NCBI RefSeq assembly: GCF_005473905.2 | Contig: NZ_CP061336.1 | Coordinates: forward strand, 2,534,501 to 2,598,500 | Length of the DNA stretch: 64,000 nucleotides | From: Ruminiclostridium herbifermentans | GTDB taxonomy: Bacteria; Bacillota; Clostridia; Acetivibrionales; DSM-1351 | Reading direction: 5' to 3' | Shown here: piece by piece, positions 35,563 to 44,973 of the stretch | Position numbering within the stretch: the stretch's first letter is position 1 | How the letters are laid out: each line of letters begins with the position of its first letter | Made by a program: the position numbers and the translations under genes | The notes under the pieces: model-generated | What the model saw: only the letters and a program-made list of their open reading frames with translations | The model's database searches: none | What the model was told of the DNA's origin: nothing

Positions 35563-36198
35563 ATGATTCCAATTGGTAAGCATCAGTTACCGCCATTACC
35601 CTACTCATATGACGGATTAGAACCTGTAATAAGTCAGAGAACTTTGAAGTTTCATCATGATAAGCATCACAAAGCCTATGTTGATGGTCTTAACAAAGCT
35701 GAAATAAAGCTTCAAGAGTCTCGTAATCAAAACAACTATGAATTTATTAAATACTGGGAAAATGAAATTGCCTTTAATGGCTCTGGTCATATTCTTCACA
35801 GCATATATTGGACAATTATGGCTCCTATAGGTATGACAGGGCAACCGGGTATACAGACACTTACTCAAATAAATAATTACTTTGGAAGCTTTAATAACTT
35901 CAAAGAACAATTTAAAAATGCTACTGAAAAGGTTGAAGCTTCCGGTTGGGGAATACTTGCTTGGCAGCCTGCATGGATGAGATTAGAAATCCTTCAGGCT
36001 GGAAAACATCAAGATTTGACCCAATGGAGCGCGATACCTATATTGGTTTGTGATGTTTGGGAACATGCATATTATCTGGATTATCAGAATGAACGTAAAA
36101 AGTATATTGAGTCCTGGTGGCGCCTTATAAATTGGTTTGAAGTTGAAAGAAGACTCCAAATGGCCATGAAAGGGCAAGTTCCGTTAGTTATGTATTAG
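35563..36198 (+). CDS. Fe/Mn superoxide dismutase homologue
   Basis: The 211-aa product has all four metal ligands of the Fe/Mn SOD family: His in LKFHHDKHHKAYVDGLN, His in GHILHSIYW, and Asp and His in VCDVWEHAYYLDY. The GNIAWW-like region is replaced by a Trp-rich variant (GWGILAWQPAWMRLEIL), so activity is likely but not certain. Clostridia carry SODs attached to the spore coat, and a coat-like gene lies 152 bases upstream on the same strand. Its start codon sits in the recurrent leader module. Confidence 0.9.
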   Translation: MIPIGKHQLPPLPYSYDGLEPVISQRTLKFHHDKHHKAYVDGLNKAEIKLQESRNQNNYEFIKYWENEIAFNGSGHILHSIYWTIMAPIGMTGQPGIQTLTQINNYFGSFNNFKEQFKNATEKVEASGWGILAWQPAWMRLEILQAGKHQDLTQWSAIPILVCDVWEHAYYLDYQNERKKYIESWWRLINWFEVERRLQMAMKGQVPLVMY

Positions 36199-36394
36199 TA
36201 CTTTATTTAATGTTCAATATTGTTAGAACATAAGCACATTCTATATTCGTCACATACGTTTAGTACTATAGTTAATTTTTAACTAAGTAATCCAACTTTC
36301 CATTGATAAGTTTAACACCTATGATTTTTCTTTTTCAACTGGGAAAGTTTAATAAGTAAGTTATAAATTATACCCATAAAAGCTAACCACATAA

Positions 36395-36437
36395 GCTCGA
36401 AAAAAGACAATGCTTACTAAAAGTCTATTTTTCGAGC
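36395..36437. repeat. Inverted repeat between convergent genes
   Basis: GCTCGAAAAAAGAC pairs with GTCTATTTTTCGAGC (two extra bases). It lies between the ends of the SOD and HD-GYP genes and may terminate both. Its GCTCGAAA/TTTCGAGC ends match the stem in the OPT leader at 16410-16450. The rest of 36199-36590 shows nothing else. Confidence 0.6.
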
Positions 36438-36590
36438 CTATTATGCCATATAATATATAAAACTTTTGATTACACCTTTGGAATCATAGAATAACATTAA
36501 TTTTTTATTATTATATCAATCTAATTTTATGTATGCGTATAGGCTGGTAAGAAAATTGAAATTCAGTTCAATAATGGTCTTCTGAATTTA

Positions 36591-37658
36591 TTAGCTGCAA
36601 ATTTGTTTAATTAAAACATGAGAATTTTCCTGCAAACTAAATTCATATGGAACAGGCAAAGGATTTCTATACTTATCAGTCATAATCTTCAAAACAGGCC
36701 TCAAAGGCATTTTAGGGTTTGAATCAATAACAAAAGCAACTTGATTATTACTAAGAAGCACTTGGCATCCTTTGGGATAAATAGCTACATTGTCAATAAA
36801 TACTTTTGCAATTTTGGCATCTATCATAGTATTTGATATACAAAGCAGATACTCTGCAGCTTCATGGGGCAGAACCTTCTTTTGATATACTCTATCTGAT
36901 GTCAACGCATCATATATGTCAGCAATTGCAACCACTTTAGATAACATATGTATATCTTTATCCTTCAATTTTTTAGGATATCCACTGCCATCACAGCGTT
37001 CATGGTGTTGTAAAATTACTTTTTCTATATCAGAATTGATTTGTGGTGATTTTAGTAAAATTTGATATCCATATTCAGAATGTTTTTTTACTTCATCGTA
37101 CTCATCATCGGTTAATTTACCAACTTTATTGATTATGCTATCGGATATTTTAATTTTTCCAATATCATGCAGAAGAGCTCCGATACCAAGTATTACTACT
37201 TCTTCATAGCTTAATTTCATGACCTTTGCTGCTATAAGACTGTATATGCAAACATCTAAAGCATGCAAAAGAAAATAATCTCCTTCCCCTCTAAAGCCTG
37301 TAAGTGATAAAACTGAATTTTGACTTGAAAAAACAGCCTCCAATATACTTTCAACTATCGGAAACACTCTTGAGACCTCTATTTTATCTGTTTCCTTTAT
37401 TCGTTCAACTACTTTCCTCAAAGACTCATATGTCTCTACATAAAACTTTTCTACTGGATTTAAAAAAATATCATCATAATATGTTTTATCTGCTAAAACT
37501 GCAATCTCTGATATCCCCCTTGATATCAGCTTTTTTATATAACATTCCTTTATTATCATTCCTTTTGATAATAGTAAATTTCCATTAGAATAAACATCTT
37601 CTCCGAGAATCATTCCGTTTTTTAAATCATCAACATGAACTTTTAAGCTCATTTTCAT
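36591..37658 (-). CDS. HD-GYP domain phosphodiesterase
   Basis: HD-GYP enzymes hydrolyse cyclic di-nucleotides such as c-di-GMP. The 355-aa product has a N-terminal DUF3391-like region (about 1-110), then the HD-GYP domain: LLHDIGKIKISDSIINK (HD pair near 164), HSEYGYQIL, HHERCDGSGYP (the GYP motif near 215) and VVAIADIYDALTSDR. The key residues are present. A C-terminal extension of 60 residues is small and beta-rich. It follows spoVS on the same strand. Confidence 0.93.
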   Translation of the reverse strand: MKMSLKVHVDDLKNGMILGEDVYSNGNLLLSKGMIIKECYIKKLISRGISEIAVLADKTYYDDIFLNPVEKFYVETYESLRKVVERIKETDKIEVSRVFPIVESILEAVFSSQNSVLSLTGFRGEGDYFLLHALDVCIYSLIAAKVMKLSYEEVVILGIGALLHDIGKIKISDSIINKVGKLTDDEYDEVKKHSEYGYQILLKSPQINSDIEKVILQHHERCDGSGYPKKLKDKDIHMLSKVVAIADIYDALTSDRVYQKKVLPHEAAEYLLCISNTMIDAKIAKVFIDNVAIYPKGCQVLLSNNQVAFVIDSNPKMPLRPVLKIMTDKYRNPLPVPYEFSLQENSHVLIKQICS

Positions 37659-37760
37659 ATATCAAAGACCTCTTTAGTACAATAATATTAAATTTTAACT
37701 TATTGTTTTATATTCTCGTATATTTTATCACAATTGATTCGAAATTTTTTACATAATTTT

Positions 37761-37784
37761 AAGGCTCACCAATAGGCGAGCCTT
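37761..37784 (-). terminator. Hairpin terminator after spoVS
   Basis: AAGGCTC and GAGCCTT pair with an inner CC/GG. On the minus strand it is followed by AAAATTATG, so the T-tract is poor, but position (18 bases after the stop) fits. Confidence 0.65.
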
Positions 37785-37802
37785 ATTAAATTGAGAAATG
37801 AA

Positions 37803-38063
37803 TTATCTAGGTTGTATGTAGAATTTGATAGCTGTTCTTTCTTCACCATCAATAACAACCTCTGCAAAAGCTGGAACAGTCACAAGATCTATCCCATTAG
37901 GAGCAACGAAACCTCTAGTAATTGCAATAGCTTTAACCGCTTGATTGACTGCTCCTGCCCCTACTGCCTGGATTTCAGCATAATTGTTATCTCTTAAAAC
38001 AGCGGCTAATGCTCCAGCAACAGATTTAGGCTGTGAATTAGCTGAAACTTTTAGTACCTCCAT
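37803..38063 (-). CDS. spoVS: Stage V sporulation protein S
   Basis: The 86-aa product is a full SpoVS (MEVLKVSANSQPKSVAGALA, then VGAGAVNQAVKAIAITRGFV), an Alba-like small protein needed for stage V in B. subtilis. AGGAGG lies 7 bases before the ATG. A SigH-like promoter is seen at 38124-38152. This gene is the best sign of endospore formation. Confidence 0.97.
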   Translation of the reverse strand: MEVLKVSANSQPKSVAGALAAVLRDNNYAEIQAVGAGAVNQAVKAIAITRGFVAPNGIDLVTVPAFAEVVIDGEERTAIKFYIQPR

Positions 38064-38123
38064 AAATATATCCTCCTAAAATGCTTTAATAATTTTTTTT
38101 GCAAATATATAACATTTATATTA

Positions 38124-38152
38124 GTATTCTATATATTCCTTCAAATACCTTC
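38124..38152 (-). promoter_or_regulatory. Possible SigH promoter of spoVS
   Basis: On the minus strand GAAGGTATT is followed after 12 bases by TAGAATAC, resembling the AGGA..T / GAAT boxes of SigH. In B. subtilis spoVS is SigH-dependent. Confidence 0.35.
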
Positions 38153-38190
38153 TTTTTACATATAAATTTTTTAAATATTTTTAAAAAATC

Positions 38191-39201
38191 TTATAATTTT
38201 AGTATTTGAAAATGTTCAATATCATTATTTACTTTTACAATTACATTATTAAAATTAAATTTATTCTTTAAATAACTTATATTTGCTCTTTTTTGTCCAA
38301 TTATATTTGACAGTTGTCTTTCGTTGCACTCTATAACTATACCAGGTAGTTTTGCAAAGTTGTTTTCTTCAATATATTTTTCTATTTTATTTAATAAAAG
38401 TCTTGATTCAACTAATTGCCTAAATGCAGGATGAAAAGGACCTGCCACCACATCTCCGTTATCATTAATATTTTCAGTAGGTTGAAGTCCAATCCGAATT
38501 ACATTTATATTATTTTGTTGATATATTGCTAATAACTCTGCGCATATTTCAACTGCCTCTTCAACTGTAAGAGGTTTATATTTTTCTTCTAGATACATCT
38601 TTTGAAGATAAGTATTTTTTATAACAAGTGTAGGATATATTCGAACAATGTCAGGAACTAGTTTTACAACACTATTTGCTGTATTTATAGCCTTCTCCTT
38701 TGAATCTTCAGGCAAACCAACCATAGTTTGAATTCCAAGTGAAAATCCCCTTGCTTTTATCATTTTTGCTGCTTTAGTAACAGCCTCGATATTATGTCCT
38801 CTGTGACTTAATGCTAATACCTGTTCATCAAGGCTTTGAACTCCCAATTCAATAGTTTTAACACCATATTTAGAAAGCAAATCAAGAATTTCCTCATTGA
38901 TATAGTCTGGTCTTGTTGAAAGCCTTAATTGAGTAACCTTTCCTGCCTTTATATAACTATATCCTATTTTTAAATACCATTCCTGCTCTTCAATAGGAAT
39001 ACCAGTAAAGCTTCCTCCATAAAAAGCCACTTCCACAAATGCATCTCCACTTGTACTCAAAGTATCTTCAATGCTTTTTCGAATTTCGTCCTCATTTGCA
39101 TCATTAATCTGACCACTAATTATTTTTTGGTTACAAAATATGCAATCAAAGGGACATCCTTTATGTGGTACAAAAACAGGAACTACAATATGCCTTTTAA
39201 T
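38191..39201 (-). CDS. Radical SAM protein, Elp3-like fold, with ATT start
   Basis: The 336-aa product has the [4Fe-4S] motif CPFDCIFC near residue 16-23 and the Elp3-like segment VEVAFYGGSFTGIP, RLSTRPDYINEEILDLL and ELGVQSLDEQVL. Without an acetyltransferase domain it is a clostridial radical SAM protein of unknown substrate. Homologues begin MK(K/R)HYIIP-like just before VPHKGCP, which places the start at ATT 39201 (KRHIVVPVFVPHKGCPF), with AAGGGAG upstream and a one-base overlap with the rnc stop. An ATG at 39225 would add 8 residues encoded inside rnc and has no SD. Confidence 0.85.
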   Translation of the reverse strand: MKRHIVVPVFVPHKGCPFDCIFCNQKIISGQINDANEDEIRKSIEDTLSTSGDAFVEVAFYGGSFTGIPIEEQEWYLKIGYSYIKAGKVTQLRLSTRPDYINEEILDLLSKYGVKTIELGVQSLDEQVLALSHRGHNIEAVTKAAKMIKARGFSLGIQTMVGLPEDSKEKAINTANSVVKLVPDIVRIYPTLVIKNTYLQKMYLEEKYKPLTVEEAVEICAELLAIYQQNNINVIRIGLQPTENINDNGDVVAGPFHPAFRQLVESRLLLNKIEKYIEENNFAKLPGIVIECNERQLSNIIGQKRANISYLKNKFNFNNVIVKVNNDIEHFQILKL

Positions 39202-39940
39202 TATATAACACTCCCTTATCGCCATTATTTATCTTAGTCAGTGCATCTTTTGCTGCATTTTGCTCAGACTCTTTTTTAGAATGACCAGTGCCTTTTCCTG
39301 TAATAAGTCCATTTATACATACTTCTGTAACAAATGTTTTATTATGATCCGGTCCACTTTCGTCAATAACATTGTATGCAATATTTTGTTCTCCATTTTG
39401 TTGAACCAATTCTTGAAGCTGCGTTTTGTAGTCATAAAATAACTTGCCGTTTACACAACTTTTTATAACATCTTCCATATACTTGAGAATAAAGGCTTTA
39501 GCCGTTTCAAAGCCACCATCATTATATATTGCTCCAATTAATGCTTCAAAGGCATCAGATAGAATTGAACTTTTAACTCTTCCACCTGAAAGTTCCTCAC
39601 CCTTACCTAATAACAAGAATGTTCCCAAGCCAATATCCGCAGCACATTTTGCAAGAGAATTTTCACAAACAATCTTTGCTCTTGTTACAGTCAATTCTCC
39701 CTCTGGAAGATTAGGATACATCTTGTATAAATATTCACTTATCACTAAACTTAATACTGAATCACCTAAGAATTCAATTCTTTCATTATAATTTAATTTT
39801 TTTGATTTTCTTTCATTTGCATACGAACTATGAGTAATAGCTGTCTGTAGTATTTTTTTGTCCTTAAAATCATATTTTATTATACCTTCTAGTTCCGAAA
39901 GACTATTAATTAAGTCATTATTATTCATTTTCATGTCCAT
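39197..39940 (-). CDS. rnc: Ribonuclease III
   Basis: RNase III cuts double-stranded RNA, including rRNA precursors. The product of about 247 aa has the signature NERIEFLGDSVLSLVISEYLY near 48-68, a second acidic motif ILSDAFEALIGAIYNDGG, and a C-terminal dsRBD (about 165-240, DYKTQLQELVQQNGEQ to KESEQNAAKDALTKI). Starts at GTG 39946, ATG 39940, 39934 or 39928 are all possible; none has a close SD. The only strong SD is used by a three-codon frame just upstream. Confidence 0.95.
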   Translation of the reverse strand: MDMKMNNNDLINSLSELEGIIKYDFKDKKILQTAITHSSYANERKSKKLNYNERIEFLGDSVLSLVISEYLYKMYPNLPEGELTVTRAKIVCENSLAKCAADIGLGTFLLLGKGEELSGGRVKSSILSDAFEALIGAIYNDGGFETAKAFILKYMEDVIKSCVNGKLFYDYKTQLQELVQQNGEQNIAYNVIDESGPDHNKTFVTEVCINGLITGKGTGHSKKESEQNAAKDALTKINNGDKGVLYN

Positions 39941-39959
39941 GTCCACATTTTTTACACCA

Positions 39960-39971
39960 TCAAAGAAACAT
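39960..39971 (-). promoter_or_regulatory. Mini-ORF (Met-Phe-Leu-stop) before rnc
   Basis: AGGAGGTGA lies 8 bases before an ATG that reads ATGTTTCTTTGA. Its stop overlaps a second ATG (TGATG, which reads ATGGTGTAA). The rnc start follows within 25 bases. This arrangement implies that ribosomes reach rnc by reinitiation. Confidence 0.4.
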
Positions 39972-40099
39972 GAACTAGGTCACCTCCTATAAAATTTGTT
40001 ATCAATATTTTCTATAAACAAGTACTTATAGCTAATTATCCAATGATATCGGATAATAGTATAGGTTTTATCTGTCTTTACCTGCTTGCAGTTTTTAAC

Positions 40100-40132
40100 A
40101 AAAAAGGTGGAGTTAATAACCCCACCCTTTTA
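40100..40132 (-). terminator. Terminator of fabF
   Basis: On the minus strand AAAAGGGTGG pairs with CCACCTTTTTT through a TTATTAA-containing loop. It lies about 40 bases after the fabF stop. Confidence 0.85.
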
Positions 40133-40170
40133 TTTTATACTTTTAAATCTTTATCAGCAATAGTATAATA

Positions 40171-41406
40171 CTATTCATATTTTTTCATACATAGAGTAGC
40201 ATTGTGACCACCAAATCCAAGTGCATTTGACAATGCATACTTGATGTCTGCTTTTCTGCCTACATTTGGAACACAATCAATATCACATTCTGGGTCTTGA
40301 TTCTTAACATTTATTGTTGGTGGCAAGAAGCCGTCTTTTAATGCCATTGCTGTAACAATAGCTTCTATTGCTCCCGCAGCACCCAATAGATGACCTGTCA
40401 TGGATTTAGTTGAACTCATTGCAATTTTTTTAGCGTGTTCTCCAAATACACTTTTAACAACCTTGACCTCTGAAGGATCATTTAATGGAGTTGATGTCCC
40501 ATGTGCATTAATATATCCTATATCCTCTGGTTTTATACCAGCATCGTTAATGCTCATTTGCATACTTCTTATTCCACCATCTCCATCAGGATGTGGAGCT
40601 GTAATATGGTATGCATCACAAGTGCAACCATAACCAACAATTTCAGCTATAATATTTGCTCCTCTTTTAACAGCATGCTCATATTCCTCAAGAACAAGTA
40701 TTCCTGCACCTTCTCCACATACAAATCCATCCCTGTCTTTATCAAAAGGTCTTGAAGCTGTGTTTGGATCAGGATTCTTAGACATAGCACCCATAGAACA
40801 GAAACCACCAAAGCCCATAATTGTAATACATGCCTCTGAACCACCTGTTATCATCACATCAGCATCTCCACGCTGAATTACTTTAAATGCATCTCCTATT
40901 GCATTGTTTCCAGTAGCACATGCAGTAACAACACATTCATTAAAGCCTTTAAAACCAAATCTGATAGCTATTTGACCTGAAGCCATATTTGCAATCATCA
41001 TAGGAATAAAGAATGGACTTATTCTTCCAACTCCTTTATTAATATAAACATTATACTGATCCTCAAATGTTTCTATACCACCAATACCAGAGCCTACAAT
41101 CACACCACATCTTTCAAGGTTTACTGCTTCTAAATCTAGCTTAGAAGCTTCAATTGCCATTTTTGATGCAGCAATTGCATATTGATTAAATCTATCCATT
41201 CTTTTTGCTTCTTTTCTGTCCATAAACTGATTAGGATCAAAATCCTTAATCTCTGCAGCTACTTTAGTTGTTAGATTCGAGACATCAATTCTTGTAACTT
41301 CACTTATACCATTTTTACCTTCTTTTATTGAATTCCAAAATTGTTCTGTTCCAATACCTAAAGACGAAACTACACCTGTACCAGTAATAACTACTCGCTT
41401 CTTCAT
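40171..41406 (-). CDS. fabF: 3-oxoacyl-ACP synthase II (KAS II)
   Basis: FabF condenses malonyl-ACP with acyl-ACP. The 411-aa product has the Cys-His-His triad: [12 protein letters not shown] (Cys near 163), [12 protein letters not shown] and [14 protein letters not shown] start at the ATG 41406 with GTGGAGG 7 bases upstream; the 23 extra upstream codons are leader. It is separated from acpP by a terminator and a 320-base leader, so it likely has its own promoter and the recurrent SD module controls it. Confidence 0.97.
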   Translation of the reverse strand: MKKRVVITGTGVVSSLGIGTEQFWNSIKEGKNGISEVTRIDVSNLTTKVAAEIKDFDPNQFMDRKEAKRMDRFNQYAIAASKMAIEASKLDLEAVNLERCGVIVGSGIGGIETFEDQYNVYINKGVGRISPFFIPMMIANMASGQIAIRFGFKGFNECVVTACATGNNAIGDAFKVIQRGDADVMITGGSEACITIMGFGGFCSMGAMSKNPDPNTASRPFDKDRDGFVCGEGAGILVLEEYEHAVKRGANIIAEIVGYGCTCDAYHITAPHPDGDGGIRSMQMSINDAGIKPEDIGYINAHGTSTPLNDPSEVKVVKSVFGEHAKKIAMSSTKSMTGHLLGAAGAIEAIVTAMALKDGFLPPTINVKNQDPECDIDCVPNVGRKADIKYALSNALGFGGHNATLCMKKYE

Positions 41407-41407
41407 A

Positions 41408-41440
41408 ATAACCTCCACGCCCATATTGGGGCACAAGAAT
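41408..41440 (-). promoter_or_regulatory. Recurrent leader/SD module of fabF
   Basis: On the minus strand TTCTTGTGCCCCAATATG then GGCGTGGAGG: arms GCCC and GGGC around CAATAT. A tight palindrome (TATCCCTGCA, TGCAGAGATA) lies upstream near 41481-41502, in the place where khpA, ylxM and paaK have their first hairpin. Confidence 0.55.
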
Positions 41441-41722
41441 TTTGTAAATATTTTAAAATATTTAAAAACATTCATTCAGTATCTCTGCATTGCAGGGATA
41501 ATCACATTTTTATCATCCTAATATTATTTTTATGTGCTATGAGCACAAATAATTGGTAAATACCCTTTTAATATAGGTATATGTTATTATATACATAACT
41601 TTCCATATGAAAATTTATATCTACAACTTAAACTGGACACGTTATGTAATTTATTAATATATCAAAAATTATAGTTATTTTATATAAAAGATTTTATCTC
41701 TGTATTGTATTTCAGATTTAGA
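41441..41722. other. Long fabF leader and promoter region
   Basis: It holds the palindrome near 41481-41502, a GTGCTCATAGCAC hairpin, and TATAAT near 41586 on the minus strand. No ORF. Confidence 0.45.
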
Positions 41723-41723
41723 T

Positions 41724-41753
41724 AAAAAAAGTCCCATTTTTGGGACTTTTTTT
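41724..41753 (-). terminator. Strong terminator of acpP
   Basis: AAAAAGTCCCA and TGGGACTTTTTTT pair around a TTTT loop, 10 bases after the acpP stop. It works in either direction. Confidence 0.95.
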
Positions 41754-41762
41754 ATCTATCTT

Positions 41763-41990
41763 TTAAGTGTTCTTAGTAATGTATTCAACAGCATCACCTA
41801 CTGTTGTAATCTTCTCAGCTTCAGTATCTGGAATCTCAAGGCCAAACTCTTCTTCAAGAGCCATTATTAATTCAACTATATCAAGAGAATCTGCTCCAAG
41901 ATCATCTATGAAAGAAGATTCCATAGTTATATCGTCTTCTTCAACACCTAACTGTTCAACAACTAACTTCTTAACTTTTTCGAAAACCAT
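41763..41990 (-). CDS. acpP: Acyl carrier protein
   Basis: The 75-aa product has [21 protein letters not shown], with the Ser that carries phosphopantetheine. It is the carrier for the Fab enzymes here. The start is the ATG 41990 with GGAGGTGA 5 bases upstream; the open frame upstream ([12 protein letters not shown]) is leader. A -35/-10 pair (TTGAAT, 17 bases, TATTGT) may give it extra transcription. Confidence 0.97.
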   Translation of the reverse strand: MVFEKVKKLVVEQLGVEEDDITMESSFIDDLGADSLDIVELIMALEEEFGLEIPDTEAEKITTVGDAVEYITKNT

Positions 41991-42108
41991 ATATTCACCT
42001 CCTTCCAAGAGAGTCGATAATTGCATATATAATCAATACAATATAATGCAATTTATTGTAATTCAAGCAAAGTAGCTTAAAAAATACAAACAATTCACAA
42101 ATATAATA

Positions 42109-42846
42109 TTATATTAGCAAACCACCGTCAATATCTATAACTTGACCTGTGACATACGCAGATTCATCTGAAGCAAGAAAAGCGACTACGTTAGCAACTT
42201 CTTCAGGTGTCCCATACCTTCCGAGTGCAATTTTTTCAATATATTTTTGCTTCAATTCTTCTGGTAATATTTCCGTCATTTCACTTTCTATTAATCCTGG
42301 TGTAACTGCATTACAAGTAATTCCTCTTGGTGCAAACTCCTTAGCAGTAGTCTTTGTTAATCCAATTAGTCCACCCTTAGATGCAGAATAATTTGCTTGA
42401 CCTACGTTTCCATATGCACCAGCAACAGAAGAAATATTGACAATTCTCCCATATCTTTTTTTAATCATATGCTTTGAAGCCATTTTAGTACATAAAAAAG
42501 AGCCTTTTAAATTAATGTCAAGAACAACGTCCCAATCGTCCTCAGACATCATTGCCATTGGTTTATCCTTTGTTATTCCTGCATTGTTTATAAGAATATC
42601 TATACTTCCAAATGTATTAACTGCAGTGCTAATCAATGCCTTTACATCTTCTGCTTTACTAACATCTCCAACATTTGCAGCAACTTTTATTCCCATGGCT
42701 TCAAATTCTTTTGCAGTTTCAAGCACTCTATCAGTAAACCCGTTTATAACTACATTTGCTCCAAGCTTGCCAAGTTTTATAGCAATTGCTTTTCCAATTC
42801 CTCTTGATGAACCTGTAATTATAGCAGTTTTCCCATTAAATTGCAC
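42109..42846 (-). CDS. fabG: 3-oxoacyl-ACP reductase
   Basis: FabG reduces 3-ketoacyl-ACP with NADPH. The 245-aa SDR product has TGSSRGIGKAIA (cofactor loop), NNAGITKD, the Ser, and YSASKGG with the catalytic Tyr and Lys near 152-156. I start at GTG 42846 (GGAGGTG 6 bases upstream), reading MQFNGKTAIITG. It follows fabD by 150 bases. Confidence 0.96.
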   Translation of the reverse strand: MQFNGKTAIITGSSRGIGKAIAIKLGKLGANVVINGFTDRVLETAKEFEAMGIKVAANVGDVSKAEDVKALISTAVNTFGSIDILINNAGITKDKPMAMMSEDDWDVVLDINLKGSFLCTKMASKHMIKKRYGRIVNISSVAGAYGNVGQANYSASKGGLIGLTKTTAKEFAPRGITCNAVTPGLIESEMTEILPEELKQKYIEKIALGRYGTPEEVANVVAFLASDESAYVTGQVIDIDGGLLI

Positions 42847-42998
42847 TAGCAGCACCTCCAATCACATTTAATGATAATAAACATAACTAGCATAATAACC
42901 TATCATTTATCAACATAAAAAGTTGCGTAACTAATACTAACACTTTATTTATGTAGTACTAATAACTGCTCTGAAAATCCTAGTAATCAATACGTTTC

Positions 42999-43931
42999 TT
43001 ATGCTAAAGCTTCTAATGTCTTATTCAAGCTTTCTAAGTCTTCAACATTTAATGCGATAACATCCTTGTTAATTTTCTTAACAAAACCGCTTAGAACTTT
43101 GCCAGGACCTATCTCAATAAATGTATCAACGCCTTTGTCAATCATAGTTCTTATACAATTTTCCCAAAGTACAGATTTACTAACTTGATTTACTAGCAAA
43201 TCCTTAACAACACTCTTATCAGTTATACATTCAGCTGTAACATTTGTTAATACGGGAATTTGAATATCATTAAGAGTGATATTTTCTAGTTCTGCAGCCA
43301 ACTTTTCTCCTGCAGGTTTTAATAAACTGCAATGAAATGGTGCACTTACTGGTAAAAGGACAGTTCTTTTTGCACCCTTTTCTTTGCATAATTCACTAGC
43401 TTTCTCAACTGCAGCTTTTTCACCGGCAATTGCTATCTGTCCAGGGCAGTTGTAATTTGTTGCTTCAACAACTCCTAATTGTGAAGCTTCTTTACAACAT
43501 TCAATTACAATATCGTTATCAAGCCCCATAATTACTGACATAGCACCAACACCTACTGGTACGGCTTCTTGCATATATTTCCCTCTTTTTCTTACAACCT
43601 TTACGGCATCAGAAAAACTAATAGTACCAGCAGCAACATGAGCTGCATATTCACCTAAGCTTAAACCTGCTACATAGTCAGGCTTGATTCCTTTTTCAAG
43701 CAGAGGCTGCATACATGCTATACTTGTAGTAAGAATTGTAGGCTGAGTATTTTCAGTAATCTTTAAAGTTTCATCATCGCTGCTAAAAATCATTTCTTTA
43801 ATATCAAATCCCAAAGCAGCTGTTGCCTCATTAAAAATGTCATCTGCACTTTTGTATTCATCAGCTATTTCCTTACCCATGCCCACATATTGAGCACCCT
43901 GGCCTGGAAAAATAAATGCAATTTTCCCCAT
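42999..43931 (-). CDS. fabD: Malonyl-CoA:ACP transacylase
   Basis: FabD loads malonyl groups onto ACP. The 310-aa product starts GKIAFIFPGQGAQYVGMG, has the nucleophile elbow GLSLGEYAAHVAAG (Ser near 91) and the catalytic His in SAPFHCSLL near 200. AGAGAGG lies before the ATG. It follows fabH by 46 bases. Confidence 0.97.
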   Translation of the reverse strand: MGKIAFIFPGQGAQYVGMGKEIADEYKSADDIFNEATAALGFDIKEMIFSSDDETLKITENTQPTILTTSIACMQPLLEKGIKPDYVAGLSLGEYAAHVAAGTISFSDAVKVVRKRGKYMQEAVPVGVGAMSVIMGLDNDIVIECCKEASQLGVVEATNYNCPGQIAIAGEKAAVEKASELCKEKGAKRTVLLPVSAPFHCSLLKPAGEKLAAELENITLNDIQIPVLTNVTAECITDKSVVKDLLVNQVSKSVLWENCIRTMIDKGVDTFIEIGPGKVLSGFVKKINKDVIALNVEDLESLNKTLEALA

Positions 43932-43977
43932 GATAATACCTCTCTTTATATTAATATTTAAATTAAAAACTTGTAAA

Positions 43978-44973
43978 TTAAATCCACTTAAGTGCTATGG
44001 AACCCCAAGTTAATCCTCCGCCAAAACCTACTAAAACTAAGTTATCATCTGTTTTTAGTCTGCCTTCACGATTTGCCTCATCTAATGCTACTGGTATTGA
44101 TGCAGATGATATATTTCCATATTTCTGAATAACGTAATACAACTTATCATCTGTGACACCAAGCTTTTTAATAGCACCATCAATAATTCTTGTATTGGCT
44201 TGATGAGGAAAAATATGTTGCAAATCATCAATGCTCATATTTAAATCTTCTAGTACTTTTAATGTTGCGCTAGACATTGCCTTAACAGCAAACTTAAATA
44301 CTTCCGTTCCATCCATCCATAATGAATTAAGCTTATTATTTTGCCTTTTTTCTTTATCTTCTTGCGAAATATATAAACTAGGAGCATTGAGCACCATTGC
44401 AGAAGAACCATCTGAGCCCAGAAATGAATTGAGTATTCCATATCCTTGCTCAACTTCACTTAAAACTACAGCTCCAGCTCCATCTCCAAATAATACACAT
44501 GTATTTCTATCGTTCCAATCAACTATCTTAGATAGTGCTTCACAACCTATTACTAAAGCATGTTTGTACATCCCGCTAGAAATAAATTGTTGTGCAATTG
44601 TCAAAGCATAAATAAATCCTGTACACGCAGCATTTACGTCAAATGCTGTAGCATTGTTTGCACCAATAGCAGCTTGAACAATGCATCCTGCTGATGGAGT
44701 ATGGTAGTCATTAGTAATAGTTGCATATACAATCAAGTCAATATCTTCTGCTTTTAAGTTAGCATTTTCAATAGCTCTCTTTGCTGCTTCAACAGCCATT
44801 GCATAAGATGGTTCATCTTCAGCCAAAATTCTTCTTTCAGAGATTCCTGTTCTCTTTATAATCCATTCATTTGATGTATCAACCATTTTTTCTAAATCAA
44901 AATTAGTAAGCACTTTTTCAGGTAAATAGCTACCTGTTCCAATTATTCCGACACTTTTATCTAATTTCATCAT
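43978..44973 (-). CDS. fabH: 3-oxoacyl-ACP synthase III (KAS III)
   Basis: FabH starts fatty acid synthesis from acyl-CoA and malonyl-ACP. The 331-aa product has the triad NAACTGFIYAL (Cys near 114), HQANTRIIDGA (His) and GNISSASIP (Asn). Its start overlaps the end of plsX by 17 bases; GAGGTGAAG is upstream. Confidence 0.97.
   Translation of the reverse strand: MMKLDKSVGIIGTGSYLPEKVLTNFDLEKMVDTSNEWIIKRTGISERRILAEDEPSYAMAVEAAKRAIENANLKAEDIDLIVYATITNDYHTPSAGCIVQAAIGANNATAFDVNAACTGFIYALTIAQQFISSGMYKHALVIGCEALSKIVDWNDRNTCVLFGDGAGAVVLSEVEQGYGILNSFLGSDGSSAMVLNAPSLYISQEDKEKRQNNKLNSLWMDGTEVFKFAVKAMSSATLKVLEDLNMSIDDLQHIFPHQANTRIIDGAIKKLGVTDDKLYYVIQKYGNISSASIPVALDEANREGRLKTDDNLVLVGFGGGLTWGSIALKWI

Noticed and set aside
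42862-42998. Second FapR site between fabD and fabG
   Set aside because: TTAGTA half-sites occur but no complete operator with correct spacing is present.
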